Below, in pieces: positions 1 to 5,859 of a stretch of DNA of 5,859 nucleotides; the stretch's first letter is position 1; each line of letters starts with the position of its first letter. The stretch is from Bacteroidales bacterium UBA2632 (GTDB lineage: Bacteria > Bacteroidota > Bacteroidia > Bacteroidales > Dysgonomonadaceae): contig DENY01000103.1 of the NCBI GenBank assembly GCA_002359825.1, forward strand, positions 1 to 5,859, given 5' to 3'. Made by a program: the position numbers and the translations under genes. The notes beneath the pieces were generated by a model that worked only from the letters and a program-made list of their open reading frames with translations, had not been told where the DNA came from and made no database searches.

Positions 1-773
1 ACTTTCTCTAAAATAGGTTGAAAGTAATAAGCAATGGACCCAATACAATTGAATGAATACTTTTCATAGTCTTGATAGTTGGTTATTATGTTTTTAAATA
101 AATCTTGAAAGGAATTATATACCAAATTATAGTAATAAATATCGCTCTCTAAATTATCACCAACAAAATTGCAAAACGATGCACAATAGGCATTAGCCGT
201 TTGAGTTGCGTATACATTATTAAGAATCTCTGCAGGTGATAATTTAAACTCCATAAAAAACTCATCCTTTACATTAGATGGCATATTGCCTCTAATATAA
301 TCACTAATTAATTTTTTACCAATATAACTACCGCTACCCTCATCGCCTAAGATAAAGCCTAGTGATTCTATATTTTGAATTACATCTTTCCCATCATATA
401 TACACGTATTTGTACCGGTTCCCAAAATAGCTGCAAAACCCTTCTCATATTTCAAAAGGGCTCTTGCTGCAGCTAACAGATCGGTTTCAATTATTATTTC
501 GGCGATATTAAATATGTTAGAAATTCCTTGTATTAATATGTTATCTGATTCTTGAGAATATCCTCCACCGGCACTATAAAAATATATATCTGTTACTTGA
601 TGGGCTATCTCTTTAATATTTTGCGGCAGATTTTCAATTAGTGATTTGTTGATGTATTCAGATCCGACAAAAAAAGGATGATAACCTTCCGTTTGAAAAA
701 CAAGTTTATTTTCCCCCTCATTCAATAAACACCAAGTTGTATTAGTTGAACCACCATCAGCTATTAAAATCAT
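1..773 (-). CDS. BadF/BadG-type amino-sugar kinase, MurK-like (C-terminus cut by window edge)
   Basis: This is an open frame of 257 codons from the ATG at 773-771 that runs off the low-coordinate edge. The family is usually about 280-300 residues, so only a short C-terminal piece should be missing. It has the ASKHA-fold kinase motifs in order. The phosphate-1 loop DGGSTNT (residues 6-12) sits right at the N-terminus, which supports this start. A TDLLAAARA segment follows, with Asp98 as the likely catalytic base, then the phosphate-2 loop LGTGTNT (117-123), the BadF signature LGDEGSGSYIG (142-152) and a GSIA adenosine motif (245-248). Such cytosolic kinases phosphorylate GlcNAc, glucosamine or MurNAc with ATP. 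Lying 49 bp behind an FHS transporter that itself follows murQ, it most likely makes MurNAc-6-phosphate for MurQ, as MurK does in Tannerella forsythia. The sequence alone does not separate MurNAc from GlcNAc specificity. It is probably the last or a late gene of the murQ operon; no terminator lies between it and the transporter gene. Confidence 0.88.
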   Translation of the reverse strand, partial: MILIADGGSTNTTWCLLNEGENKLVFQTEGYHPFFVGSEYINKSLIENLPQNIKEIAHQVTDIYFYSAGGGYSQESDNILIQGISNIFNIAEIIIETDLLAAARALLKYEKGFAAILGTGTNTCIYDGKDVIQNIESLGFILGDEGSGSYIGKKLISDYIRGNMPSNVKDEFFMEFKLSPAEILNNVYATQTANAYCASFCNFVGDNLESDIYYYNLVYNSFQDLFKNIITNYQDYEKYSFNCIGSIAYYFQPILEK

Positions 774-822
774 AGAAATAAATATTTAAGTTGATTTATA
801 AAACATCTTTGTTATATGATTC

Positions 823-2094
823 TCAAGATTGTTTTTTTAATCTTATTTTGTGTCCCCATATAGCGTATAATCCAATAATCAAATAACATGGAACCACCAT
901 TAGATAAGCTTGTTTTGGATCTGACCATGAAGATATTTTTTCATATAATAGTGGAAGAACTGCCCCTCCTGCTATAGCCATTACAAGTAGAGAAGATCCT
1001 GTTTTTGTAAACTTTCCTAAATCTGATATGGCAAGTGGCCATATTGATGGATAAATTAATGAATTAGCTAGACCTAATAAGGCAATAAATAAAACAGAGG
1101 TATATCCGTTTGTGATTTGTGAGATTGCCACAAAACAAATTCCAAGAATGGCAGACAATATTAAAGCTTGTCTTTGAGAAAAATATTTAGGTATACAGGT
1201 TATTCCTATCACATAGCCTGTTAGCATACCAAATAGCGTAAGCGATGTGAAAAACTTTGCAGAGCTTAAGGGTATTCCTTGCGAAGACCCATATCCAATT
1301 ATTGTATTTCCTGCAATAACCTCTATTCCAACATAAATAAATAGTGTAAAAACACCTAAAAGTAAATGAGGAAATTGGATAATACTCTTTTTATCTGAAC
1401 TGTAACTAGTCCCACCTAACATATCTTCTTCCTCTTCTTCTACCTCAGGCAAAGATGAAAAGTGTATTAATACCGCAACTATGATTAATGCGAGTGCTAT
1501 GAAAATATAGGGTAGTATAACTTGACGAGCTAACTCATTCAACATTACAGTTTTCTCAGCTAATGAGATCACTTTTAAAGATGCTGTTATATTATCTGCA
1601 TTTTTTAAAACAATAGAACCTAAAATAATAGGACCTAATATCCCAGCAACACCGTTAGCCAAACCCATAATACTCATTCTCCTAGCACCACTCTCTCGAG
1701 GTCCAAGAATGGTTACATAAGGATTAGCAGTAGTTTGAAGAATTGCTAATCCTAACCCTTGTACAAACAAGCCTAATAAAAATATCCAATAGGTTCTAGA
1801 GATTGCAGCTGGTATAAACACCAATGAACCAACAGCCATACAAAATAAACCAATTGAAAGAGCTTTTTTATAGCCTGTTTTTTTTAATATATATCCAGAT
1901 GGAAGTGCCATCACAAAATAAGAGATATAAAATGCAAATGAAACAAACATAGCTTGTAGATCTGTTAATTCACAAGCAATTTGCAAATATGGTATTAAAA
2001 CTGCGATTGCCCAGGTTACAAATCCGAAGATAAAAAAAATGGTTCCAATTATAAATAATGGATAAATATAATCTTTTGTATTATTTTTATTCAT
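823..2094 (-). CDS. FHS-family sugar MFS transporter, probable MurNAc importer (MurT-like)
   Basis: This 423-residue, 12-helix inner-membrane permease belongs to the FHS branch of the major facilitator superfamily (relatives FucP, GluP, NagP). Diagnostic segments are FFIFGFVTW in helix 1 (20-28), PSGYILKKTGYKK (65-77, MFS motif A after helix 2), QTTANPYVTILG in helix 4 (120-131) and YPSIWPLAI (348-356). The central cytoplasmic loop carries an acidic run, EVEEEEED (217-224). Aligned by eye to E. coli FucP, the proton-coupling Asp46 and Glu135 correspond to Ala31 and Gln120. Many Bacteroidota relatives keep an LNG-like motif near position 30, where this protein has AIA. The gene starts 15 bp after the murQ stop codon and is followed 49 bp later by the kinase gene, so the three are probably co-transcribed. 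The inferred substrate is MurNAc, possibly also GlcNAc or anhydroMurNAc. Family assignment is firm; substrate is inferred from neighbours. No clear ribosome binding site precedes the ATG, as is usual in Bacteroidota. Confidence 0.92.
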   Translation of the reverse strand: MNKNNTKDYIYPLFIIGTIFFIFGFVTWAIAVLIPYLQIACELTDLQAMFVSFAFYISYFVMALPSGYILKKTGYKKALSIGLFCMAVGSLVFIPAAISRTYWIFLLGLFVQGLGLAILQTTANPYVTILGPRESGARRMSIMGLANGVAGILGPIILGSIVLKNADNITASLKVISLAEKTVMLNELARQVILPYIFIALALIIVAVLIHFSSLPEVEEEEEDMLGGTSYSSDKKSIIQFPHLLLGVFTLFIYVGIEVIAGNTIIGYGSSQGIPLSSAKFFTSLTLFGMLTGYVIGITCIPKYFSQRQALILSAILGICFVAISQITNGYTSVLFIALLGLANSLIYPSIWPLAISDLGKFTKTGSSLLVMAIAGGAVLPLLYEKISSWSDPKQAYLMVVPCYLIIGLYAIWGHKIRLKKQS

Positions 2095-2109
2095 AGTAAT
2101 ATGCTATTT

Positions 2110-2928
2110 TTAATCTACTTTATCTTTCAGAGCCTGTAAAGCTTTAGCTACGCTTCCATGTTTGAATAAAAAATCACGAGCTTCGTCATACTCTTTCATA
2201 GTTGATTTATCTATCAAAATACGTACAGCTCTGTCTGTGATTTTATCATTGATAAGCTGAACATTAATCATCCTATTATCAAGAACCCTACCTAATTGTA
2301 TAAATACAGTGGTGCTAATCATATCAAACACCATTTTCTGAGAGGCTCCTGCTTTCATACGGGTGCTGCCTGTTACAAATTCAGGACCTACAATTACTTC
2401 TAAAGGGAAGTCTGACTCCTGCGCTATGGGTGAATCATAATTATTTACCATGCAACATGTAGTAATATTATTCTCTCTGCACTTTTTAAGGCCATGTAAA
2501 ACAAAAGGTGTGGTTCCACTAGCAGAAATACCTACAACAATATCTTTTGATGTGATATTCTTCTCTTTCAACATAATCCATGACTCGTCTGTATCATCCT
2601 CTCTTTCCTCCAATGCTAGAACTAGTTTATCAACTCCACCTGCAAGAACTGCCGATATGGTGTCATCTTCCATTCCATAGGTAGTAGGAAGTTCAACTAC
2701 ATCTAAAACTGAAAGTCTTCCCCCCGTACCGGCTCCTAAATATATCATTCGTCCACCTGCTTTTACTTTCTCTACTACAGCACTTATTAGTGCATCCAAC
2801 TGGGGTTTAGCAGTTTCAATGGCTAAAGCTATCTTTTTGTACTCGGTGATTAATCCTAGGGTTAGGTCTTCAACGCTTTTAGTTTCTAAATCTCTATATA
2901 AAGAGGGTTGTTCTGTTACTTTATTCAT
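2110..2928 (-). CDS. murQ: N-acetylmuramic acid 6-phosphate etherase
   Basis: MurQ is a cytosolic SIS-fold enzyme that cleaves the lactyl ether of MurNAc-6-phosphate, giving GlcNAc-6-phosphate and D-lactate. The 272-residue protein opens with the family N-terminus (TEQPSLYRDLE, 5-15), which supports this ATG. It continues with the sugar-phosphate loop YLGAGTGGRLSVLD (63-76), the SIS motif ISASGTTPFV (134-143) and the signature GPEFVTGSTRMKAGASQK (181-198). The last 40 or so residues form the usual small C-terminal helical region. Glu79 (in VVELP) and Glu110 (in EREDD) match the two catalytic glutamates of E. coli MurQ, Glu83 and Glu114, with the same spacing of 31 residues. The loop is normally GTSGR; here Gly69 replaces the Ser. 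At 272 residues it is somewhat shorter than the E. coli enzyme of about 298. It appears to be the first gene of an operon with the transporter and kinase, because a terminator-like hairpin lies upstream and a palindrome sits in its leader. Confidence 0.96.
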   Translation of the reverse strand: MNKVTEQPSLYRDLETKSVEDLTLGLITEYKKIALAIETAKPQLDALISAVVEKVKAGGRMIYLGAGTGGRLSVLDVVELPTTYGMEDDTISAVLAGGVDKLVLALEEREDDTDESWIMLKEKNITSKDIVVGISASGTTPFVLHGLKKCRENNITTCCMVNNYDSPIAQESDFPLEVIVGPEFVTGSTRMKAGASQKMVFDMISTTVFIQLGRVLDNRMINVQLINDKITDRAVRILIDKSTMKEYDEARDFLFKHGSVAKALQALKDKVD

Positions 2929-2970
2929 TTTGTGTTAATTCTGTTGATTGTAAAACTTTATTTTGTTCTT

Positions 2971-2990
2971 GAGCATCATATTTAATGCTC
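2971..2990. promoter_or_regulatory. Palindrome in the murQ leader, possible operator or leader hairpin
   Basis: GAGCAT and ATGCTC form perfect 6-bp inverted arms around an 8-base AT-rich centre. The palindrome lies 42 bp upstream of the murQ start and downstream of the putative terminator, where a promoter for murQ should be. It could be an operator for a repressor of the MurNAc operon or a weak hairpin in the mRNA leader. No regulator gene is present in the window. I could not find a convincing Bacteroidota promoter (TTTG and TAnnTTTG boxes) around it, so the role is inferred from position and symmetry only. Confidence 0.35.
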
Positions 2991-3021
2991 TATTTTATAA
3001 GATGTGTTTAAAGATGACAAT

Positions 3022-3072
3022 AAAAAAGTGATAGTAACTTTACAATATTAATTTTGTTACTAACACTTTTTT
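3022..3072 (-). terminator. Hairpin with A- and T-tracts, probable terminator of the ceramidase-like gene
   Basis: Positions 3022-3038 and 3056-3072 are complementary over 17 bp with one mismatch, around a 17-base loop. On the minus strand the stem begins about 37 bases after the stop codon of the ceramidase-like gene, and its 3' arm ends in a run of six T's, as in a rho-independent terminator. The matching A-run on the 5' arm means it could also stop transcription from the other side. The stem is AT-rich, so it would be weaker than a classical terminator. It separates the ceramidase-like gene from the murQ operon. Confidence 0.65.
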
Positions 3073-3108
3073 GTAATTTCATTCGAAGTGTTTGTAAAAT
3101 GAAACTGA

Positions 3109-5037
3109 TTATCGTTTATTCTCTTTCACAAAGGAGACAATTGTATTCTCTACTGACAAAGGAAAAGTACCTGGCATTCCATACCATATAAACGAATCGC
3201 ATCCTTCATAATTTTTTTCTTCAATGTGCATATGTGTAGGTAAGTAACTAGACACATCATTTGTATATCCTACCACAGAGACTAAATGATCAGGCCACAG
3301 TTTCTTGATTTCTAAACTATAAGATGAGGTTGTTTCCCTTGATAATCCTACAATTTTCCAATTACCAATATTTAATGTGTGTACATAAACAGACATAGAG
3401 CTGGGCATTTTATTTTCGTCGTAATATTCTAACATTATATCACTCCATTTACGATTTCTTTCTGAAAGCATATCATGCTCCTTTTCCATATTATCCTTTT
3501 TAAAAGCAATGATTTCTTCACGTGAAAGCGGATCAATTGGAATTTGTATTGAATCAAGATAATAAGAAGTAGATCCACTGATCCTTTCCATTGGACTACT
3601 TAAAATAGATATAACCTCATTGGCAAGCTTCTCGCCAGTTATATTTTCACCTTGATCCAAGGGATTGATATCTCCAGCAGTACCTTGCAAAAAAACAGAA
3701 TTAGATGTTCCTGTTCTTTCTTCAACTAATTTCTTGGCTACACCCGGAAAGTTTGCTGAAATGGTGTAATGAAGTGTTCCCGCAGTACTAAATACAGGAT
3801 GACATGCAGCCATGAAAAGATAGCTTTCTTTTTTACTGTTAAGATACTTTACTTTGATTACATCAACTGTATTATCATATATTTCTGGATGCTCAGCAAG
3901 AGCTCTATTATAACCTAAGTCAGCTTCTCCTCGTCCGAAATATAATTCTGCAGGACTTAATTCAGAAAGAGATTGATTCACACTTTTGATAATAGCACCT
4001 TTAACGTGTTTGTAGAGATATAAGCTATCTGCTAATTCATTACTCTTTTGCCAAGTTGGCCAGTTTTGTGTTACGGGGGCAAAATGAGTATGCGAAGCAT
4101 TTATAAAAATAGCTGATGCGGGTATCCCAGTATTTATTTTTATTTCTTCTTTTACTAATCCTATAAAGTCACCATTTATCCCTACAACATCTAAACCAAC
4201 TATTACAATAGTACTTTTATCGTCTTTTATGGAAAGAGCTCTAGCAGAAAGGTCTTTTTTACTCCTATGTTCTCCGGCATAAAGAATGTTTTCTTTATCC
4301 ACACCATAAACAGAATTATCTACCATCAAGATATTTTTAATATCTTCTTTTATGGTAACTCCATTTTTGAAGGCAACCTTAACCCAAGCGTTATCATGAT
4401 AGTCTCCTCCAAATTGATACATAGTATCATCATTGGTTTGAGCAATCAATTTTTTATCATTTGCCACTAAGCTGGCAATATTCATCAACTTGTCATAATT
4501 CGTTTTTTTCCACTGCAACTTATTTTTTGATAAATCAGCCTTCCAAAATGAACCATCTTTATCTACAGCATAAAGCGAATTATCGAATACTGCAAGCGTA
4601 GCAAAGGATTTTTGTGAAGTATTTGTATCTTCCCATTTTAGAATTCCCTTATCTAAATTAGATCTCAATAATTTACCATCCTCAGAAATTGCAAAAATCA
4701 TATTTCTAAATCCTGAAATATACTTAATACCATCTGCTTTCCCCAATTTTTCCCACTTAGAACTTGCAACATCTTGTTTTTTTAATAAAATATTGTCACT
4801 AACAATAAATAATTCATTGCCAATACCTGTTATTGCAGAATAAGAAGGAATTGTCTCTTTTTCTACCCATTGCAGAGTATAACGGCCTTCCCAAGGTGCA
4901 GCATAACCTCCTAAAGCAAGAGAAATTAAATCTTTCCCGGGTTCTAGGCTCACATTTGAAGTTCCTACTTGATAGACACCTTGGCCATAAGAAATACTCG
5001 AAAATATGACGAATAATAGTAAACTTTTGATTTTCAT
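3109..5037 (-). CDS. Exported neutral/alkaline ceramidase-family protein with nested propeller insert
   Basis: This 642-residue protein begins with a Sec signal peptide: MKIK, a hydrophobic core LLLFVIF, and a likely cleavage near SYG-QG at 18-19. It has no lipobox, so it should be periplasmic or secreted. The remainder matches the neutral/alkaline non-lysosomal ceramidase family (PF04734), zinc amidases that hydrolyse N-acyl bonds. The family start (VGTSNVSLEPG, GGYAAPWEGR) lies at 24-52. The fold is then interrupted by about 210 residues of propeller-like repeats (see 4255-4881) and resumes at DLSARAL (262-268). Likely metal-site residues are His316/His318 (SHTHFAP), His413 (ACHPV), Glu568 (SRE) and Tyr598 (YLPT), by analogy with Pseudomonas ceramidase. 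The GDINP motif (455-459) has Asn458 where true ceramidases have the catalytic Ser, a variant also common in bacterial homologues of unknown substrate. No C-terminal Ig-like domain is seen. Ceramide is therefore an uncertain substrate; another N-acyl compound is possible. Intergenic distance and the downstream terminator suggest its own transcript. Confidence 0.88.
   Translation of the reverse strand: MKIKSLLLFVIFSSISYGQGVYQVGTSNVSLEPGKDLISLALGGYAAPWEGRYTLQWVEKETIPSYSAITGIGNELFIVSDNILLKKQDVASSKWEKLGKADGIKYISGFRNMIFAISEDGKLLRSNLDKGILKWEDTNTSQKSFATLAVFDNSLYAVDKDGSFWKADLSKNKLQWKKTNYDKLMNIASLVANDKKLIAQTNDDTMYQFGGDYHDNAWVKVAFKNGVTIKEDIKNILMVDNSVYGVDKENILYAGEHRSKKDLSARALSIKDDKSTIVIVGLDVVGINGDFIGLVKEEIKINTGIPASAIFINASHTHFAPVTQNWPTWQKSNELADSLYLYKHVKGAIIKSVNQSLSELSPAELYFGRGEADLGYNRALAEHPEIYDNTVDVIKVKYLNSKKESYLFMAACHPVFSTAGTLHYTISANFPGVAKKLVEERTGTSNSVFLQGTAGDINPLDQGENITGEKLANEVISILSSPMERISGSTSYYLDSIQIPIDPLSREEIIAFKKDNMEKEHDMLSERNRKWSDIMLEYYDENKMPSSMSVYVHTLNIGNWKIVGLSRETTSSYSLEIKKLWPDHLVSVVGYTNDVSSYLPTHMHIEEKNYEGCDSFIWYGMPGTFPLSVENTIVSFVKENKR
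4255..4881 (-). other. Nested repeat domain in the ceramidase-like protein, probable five-bladed beta-propeller
   Basis: This segment encodes residues 53-261 of the ceramidase-like protein and does not belong to the PF04734 fold, which is continuous on either side of it. It contains five units, each opening with a Trp: W57, W95, W135, W176 and W218, spaced 38, 40, 41 and 42 residues. Within each unit comes a hydrophobic strand, then an N-x-[LMV]-[FY]-type strand ending in D/S/N-rich turns (NELFIVSDN, NMIFAISEDG, NSLYAVDKDG, NSVYGVDKEN), then a short strand such as KLLRSN or SFWKAD. This is the pattern of tectonin/tachylectin-like propellers, of which tachylectin-2 is a five-bladed GlcNAc/GalNAc-binding lectin. 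Propeller fold is a good inference from the periodicity; ligand binding is only a guess. Confidence 0.72.
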
Positions 5038-5083
5038 CTGCTTTAAATAATTTAAAAGTGAGTGTATCTAATAATTGGAAATA

Positions 5084-5223
5084 ATAATGAGTCAGTTTCG
5101 AGATTTATTCTCACAAAAGACTCCTTTTTACTTGGAGAAAGCAACAAAGCAATCGAGGAATAAATTCTAATCTTATCTTTTATGCCTCTGTGAAAAAAAA
5201 GAATTCTGAAACTGGCTCATTAT
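5084..5223. repeat. Long-range inverted repeat, possible MITE-like element
   Basis: Bases 5084-5099 (ATAATGAGTCAGTTTC) are the reverse complement of 5208-5223 with one mismatch in 16, which would be a G-U pair in a plus-strand RNA. Weaker similarity continues inward: both arms carry AGA-TT and TCACA blocks, making an imperfect arm of about 35 bp. The arms enclose a non-coding core of roughly 108 bp. The 140-bp element fills most of the gap between the aminotransferase and ceramidase-like genes. The size and terminal symmetry fit a miniature inverted-repeat element; a TA duplication would be possible if the ends lie at ATGAG, but this is not decisive. It lacks the short loop and T-run of a normal terminator. 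Confidence 0.55.
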
Positions 5224-5240
5224 TTTAATATAACGAACAA

Positions 5241-5859
5241 CTATAATATACTTATTGCTTTGGAATCTTTAGATATCTTTTTAATAGCATTCGCAATCTG
5301 TTCCATATTACTTTTAGTTCCTAGGAGCATCGTTTGAGTGAACCAAATTGCTTCTTCAACAAGCTTGTCATTTTCTGGACAATGGTTGCGATCTAACCAA
5401 TCATTCATGAATTTTTCTCCATAAATATTTAAATAGTGCTTGTTTTTCGCAAGATTTTTGATATACGGATCTCTAGGTAATGAACCGTAACCGTTGTAGC
5501 AAGGAACACCCTCAGCTTGAAGAGCTTTCATGAATTGCAAACGATCCATACCTGAAAAGAAATCTTTATTATAACGAAACATATATAAATGATAGGCACT
5601 ACGCGTAGTTCCATCATAAAGTTTCGCAGGTGATATACCATTTACATCTTTCAGTAATTCTGTTAAATAAAGAGCATTTTCATATCTCTTTTTTGTTTGA
5701 TCTTCAAGACGACTCATTTGAGATATAAGAATGGCAGCCTGGAATTCAGTAATTCTAAGATTTGATCCCCGTGTTCCTGATCCAGGCTCTAAAGCTGCAG
5801 TATCAGAAGTTTGCCCCTGATGATGAAATCCATAACACTTTTGATAGAAGTCCTCATCA
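5241..5859 (-). CDS. DegT/DnrJ/EryC1/StrS-family PLP aminotransferase, C-terminal part (5' end outside window)
   Basis: The frame is open from the high-coordinate edge to a TAG stop at 5243-5241, giving 205 residues of a protein that usually has about 370-440. The Met at 5717 is internal, not the start: the codons before it encode GSNLRITEFQAAILISQ, the conserved N-x-R-x-x-E-x-QAA motif that precedes the C-terminal domain in this family. Further on are YHLYMFRY, the small-domain segment LQAEGVPCYNGYGSLPRDPY, and a C-terminus reading WFTQTMLLGTKSNMEQIANAIKKI. These fold-type I enzymes use pyridoxal phosphate, often to transfer an amino group to keto-sugars or cyclitols; the PLP-binding lysine lies outside the window, so activity cannot be judged. 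The protein should be cytosolic. About 200 bp containing an inverted repeat separate it from the ceramidase-like gene, and its substrate cannot be told from what is visible. Confidence 0.88.
   Translation of the reverse strand, partial: DEDFYQKCYGFHHQGQTSDTAALEPGSGTRGSNLRITEFQAAILISQMSRLEDQTKKRYENALYLTELLKDVNGISPAKLYDGTTRSAYHLYMFRYNKDFFSGMDRLQFMKALQAEGVPCYNGYGSLPRDPYIKNLAKNKHYLNIYGEKFMNDWLDRNHCPENDKLVEEAIWFTQTMLLGTKSNMEQIANAIKKISKDSKAISIL

Noticed and set aside
774..822. Terminator or promoter between the transporter and kinase genes
   Set aside because: The 49-bp gap is AT-rich with no hairpin or promoter boxes, so a continuous operon is the simpler reading.
2450..2680. Plus-strand open frame of 76 codons
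   Set aside because: It lies wholly inside murQ on the opposite strand, has no recognisable domain, and its low-complexity Ser/Pro-rich product is typical of an antisense shadow frame.
2929..3021. Bacteroidota-type promoter for murQ (TTTG and TAnnTTTG boxes)
   Set aside because: I read this stretch on the minus strand and found no acceptable pair of boxes at proper spacing; a promoter is expected here, but no specific site can be supported.
4267..4470. Plus-strand open frame of 67 codons
   Set aside because: It is antisense to the propeller-coding part of the ceramidase-like gene, and its Ile/Phe-rich product simply mirrors the AT-rich sense codons.
5121..5137. Small hairpin CTCC/GGAG inside the inverted-repeat element as a terminator
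   Set aside because: The stem is only 4 bp and no T-run follows it in either direction at the right place.
5241..5717. Short 158-residue gene starting at the Met at 5717
   Set aside because: The frame stays open to the window edge and the upstream codons encode the conserved NLRITEFQAA motif, so this Met is internal to a longer aminotransferase.

Overview
This window is AT-rich DNA (by eye about two-thirds A+T) and most likely comes from a bacterium of the Bacteroidota. Three things point there: no gene start has a clear Shine-Dalgarno sequence, only A/T-rich leaders; the sugar transporter is of the FHS (fucose/glucose-galactose) type common in that phylum; and a MurQ-transporter-BadF kinase set resembles the murQ/murT/murK arrangement known from Tannerella forsythia. 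Genus cannot be told from this sequence. All five recognisable genes lie on the minus strand, so transcription runs from the high coordinates to the low ones. Two genes are cut by the window edges.

Reading in the direction of transcription: (1) 5859-5241 is the C-terminal part of a DegT/DnrJ/EryC1/StrS-type PLP aminotransferase. (2) 5240-5038 is a gap of about 200 bp built around a 16-bp near-perfect inverted repeat (5084-5099 with 5208-5223), possibly a small non-coding mobile element. (3) 5037-3109 is an exported protein of the neutral/alkaline ceramidase family. Its catalytic fold is split near the N-terminus by about 210 residues that look like a five-bladed beta-propeller. (4) 3108-2929 holds a hairpin (3022-3072) shaped like an intrinsic terminator, then a short palindrome (2971-2990) in the leader of the next gene. 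(5) 2928-2110, 2094-823 and 773-1 are murQ, an FHS-family MFS transporter and a BadF-type amino-sugar kinase, with gaps of only 15 and 49 bp; they are very likely one operon.

The murQ-transporter-kinase trio reads as a PTS-independent route for using N-acetylmuramic acid (MurNAc) from peptidoglycan. The transporter brings the free sugar across the inner membrane, the kinase makes MurNAc-6-phosphate, and MurQ removes the lactyl ether to give GlcNAc-6-phosphate and D-lactate. The two upstream genes are probably separate transcription units. Their link to MurNAc use is only positional, although an exported amidase-family enzyme with a possible sugar-binding propeller next to this operon is suggestive.

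The most unusual points are the propeller nested inside the ceramidase-like fold, the loss of the ceramidase serine at the GD-x-S/N-P motif, the replacement of both known FucP proton-coupling carboxylates in the transporter, and the inverted repeat between the aminotransferase and ceramidase-like genes.
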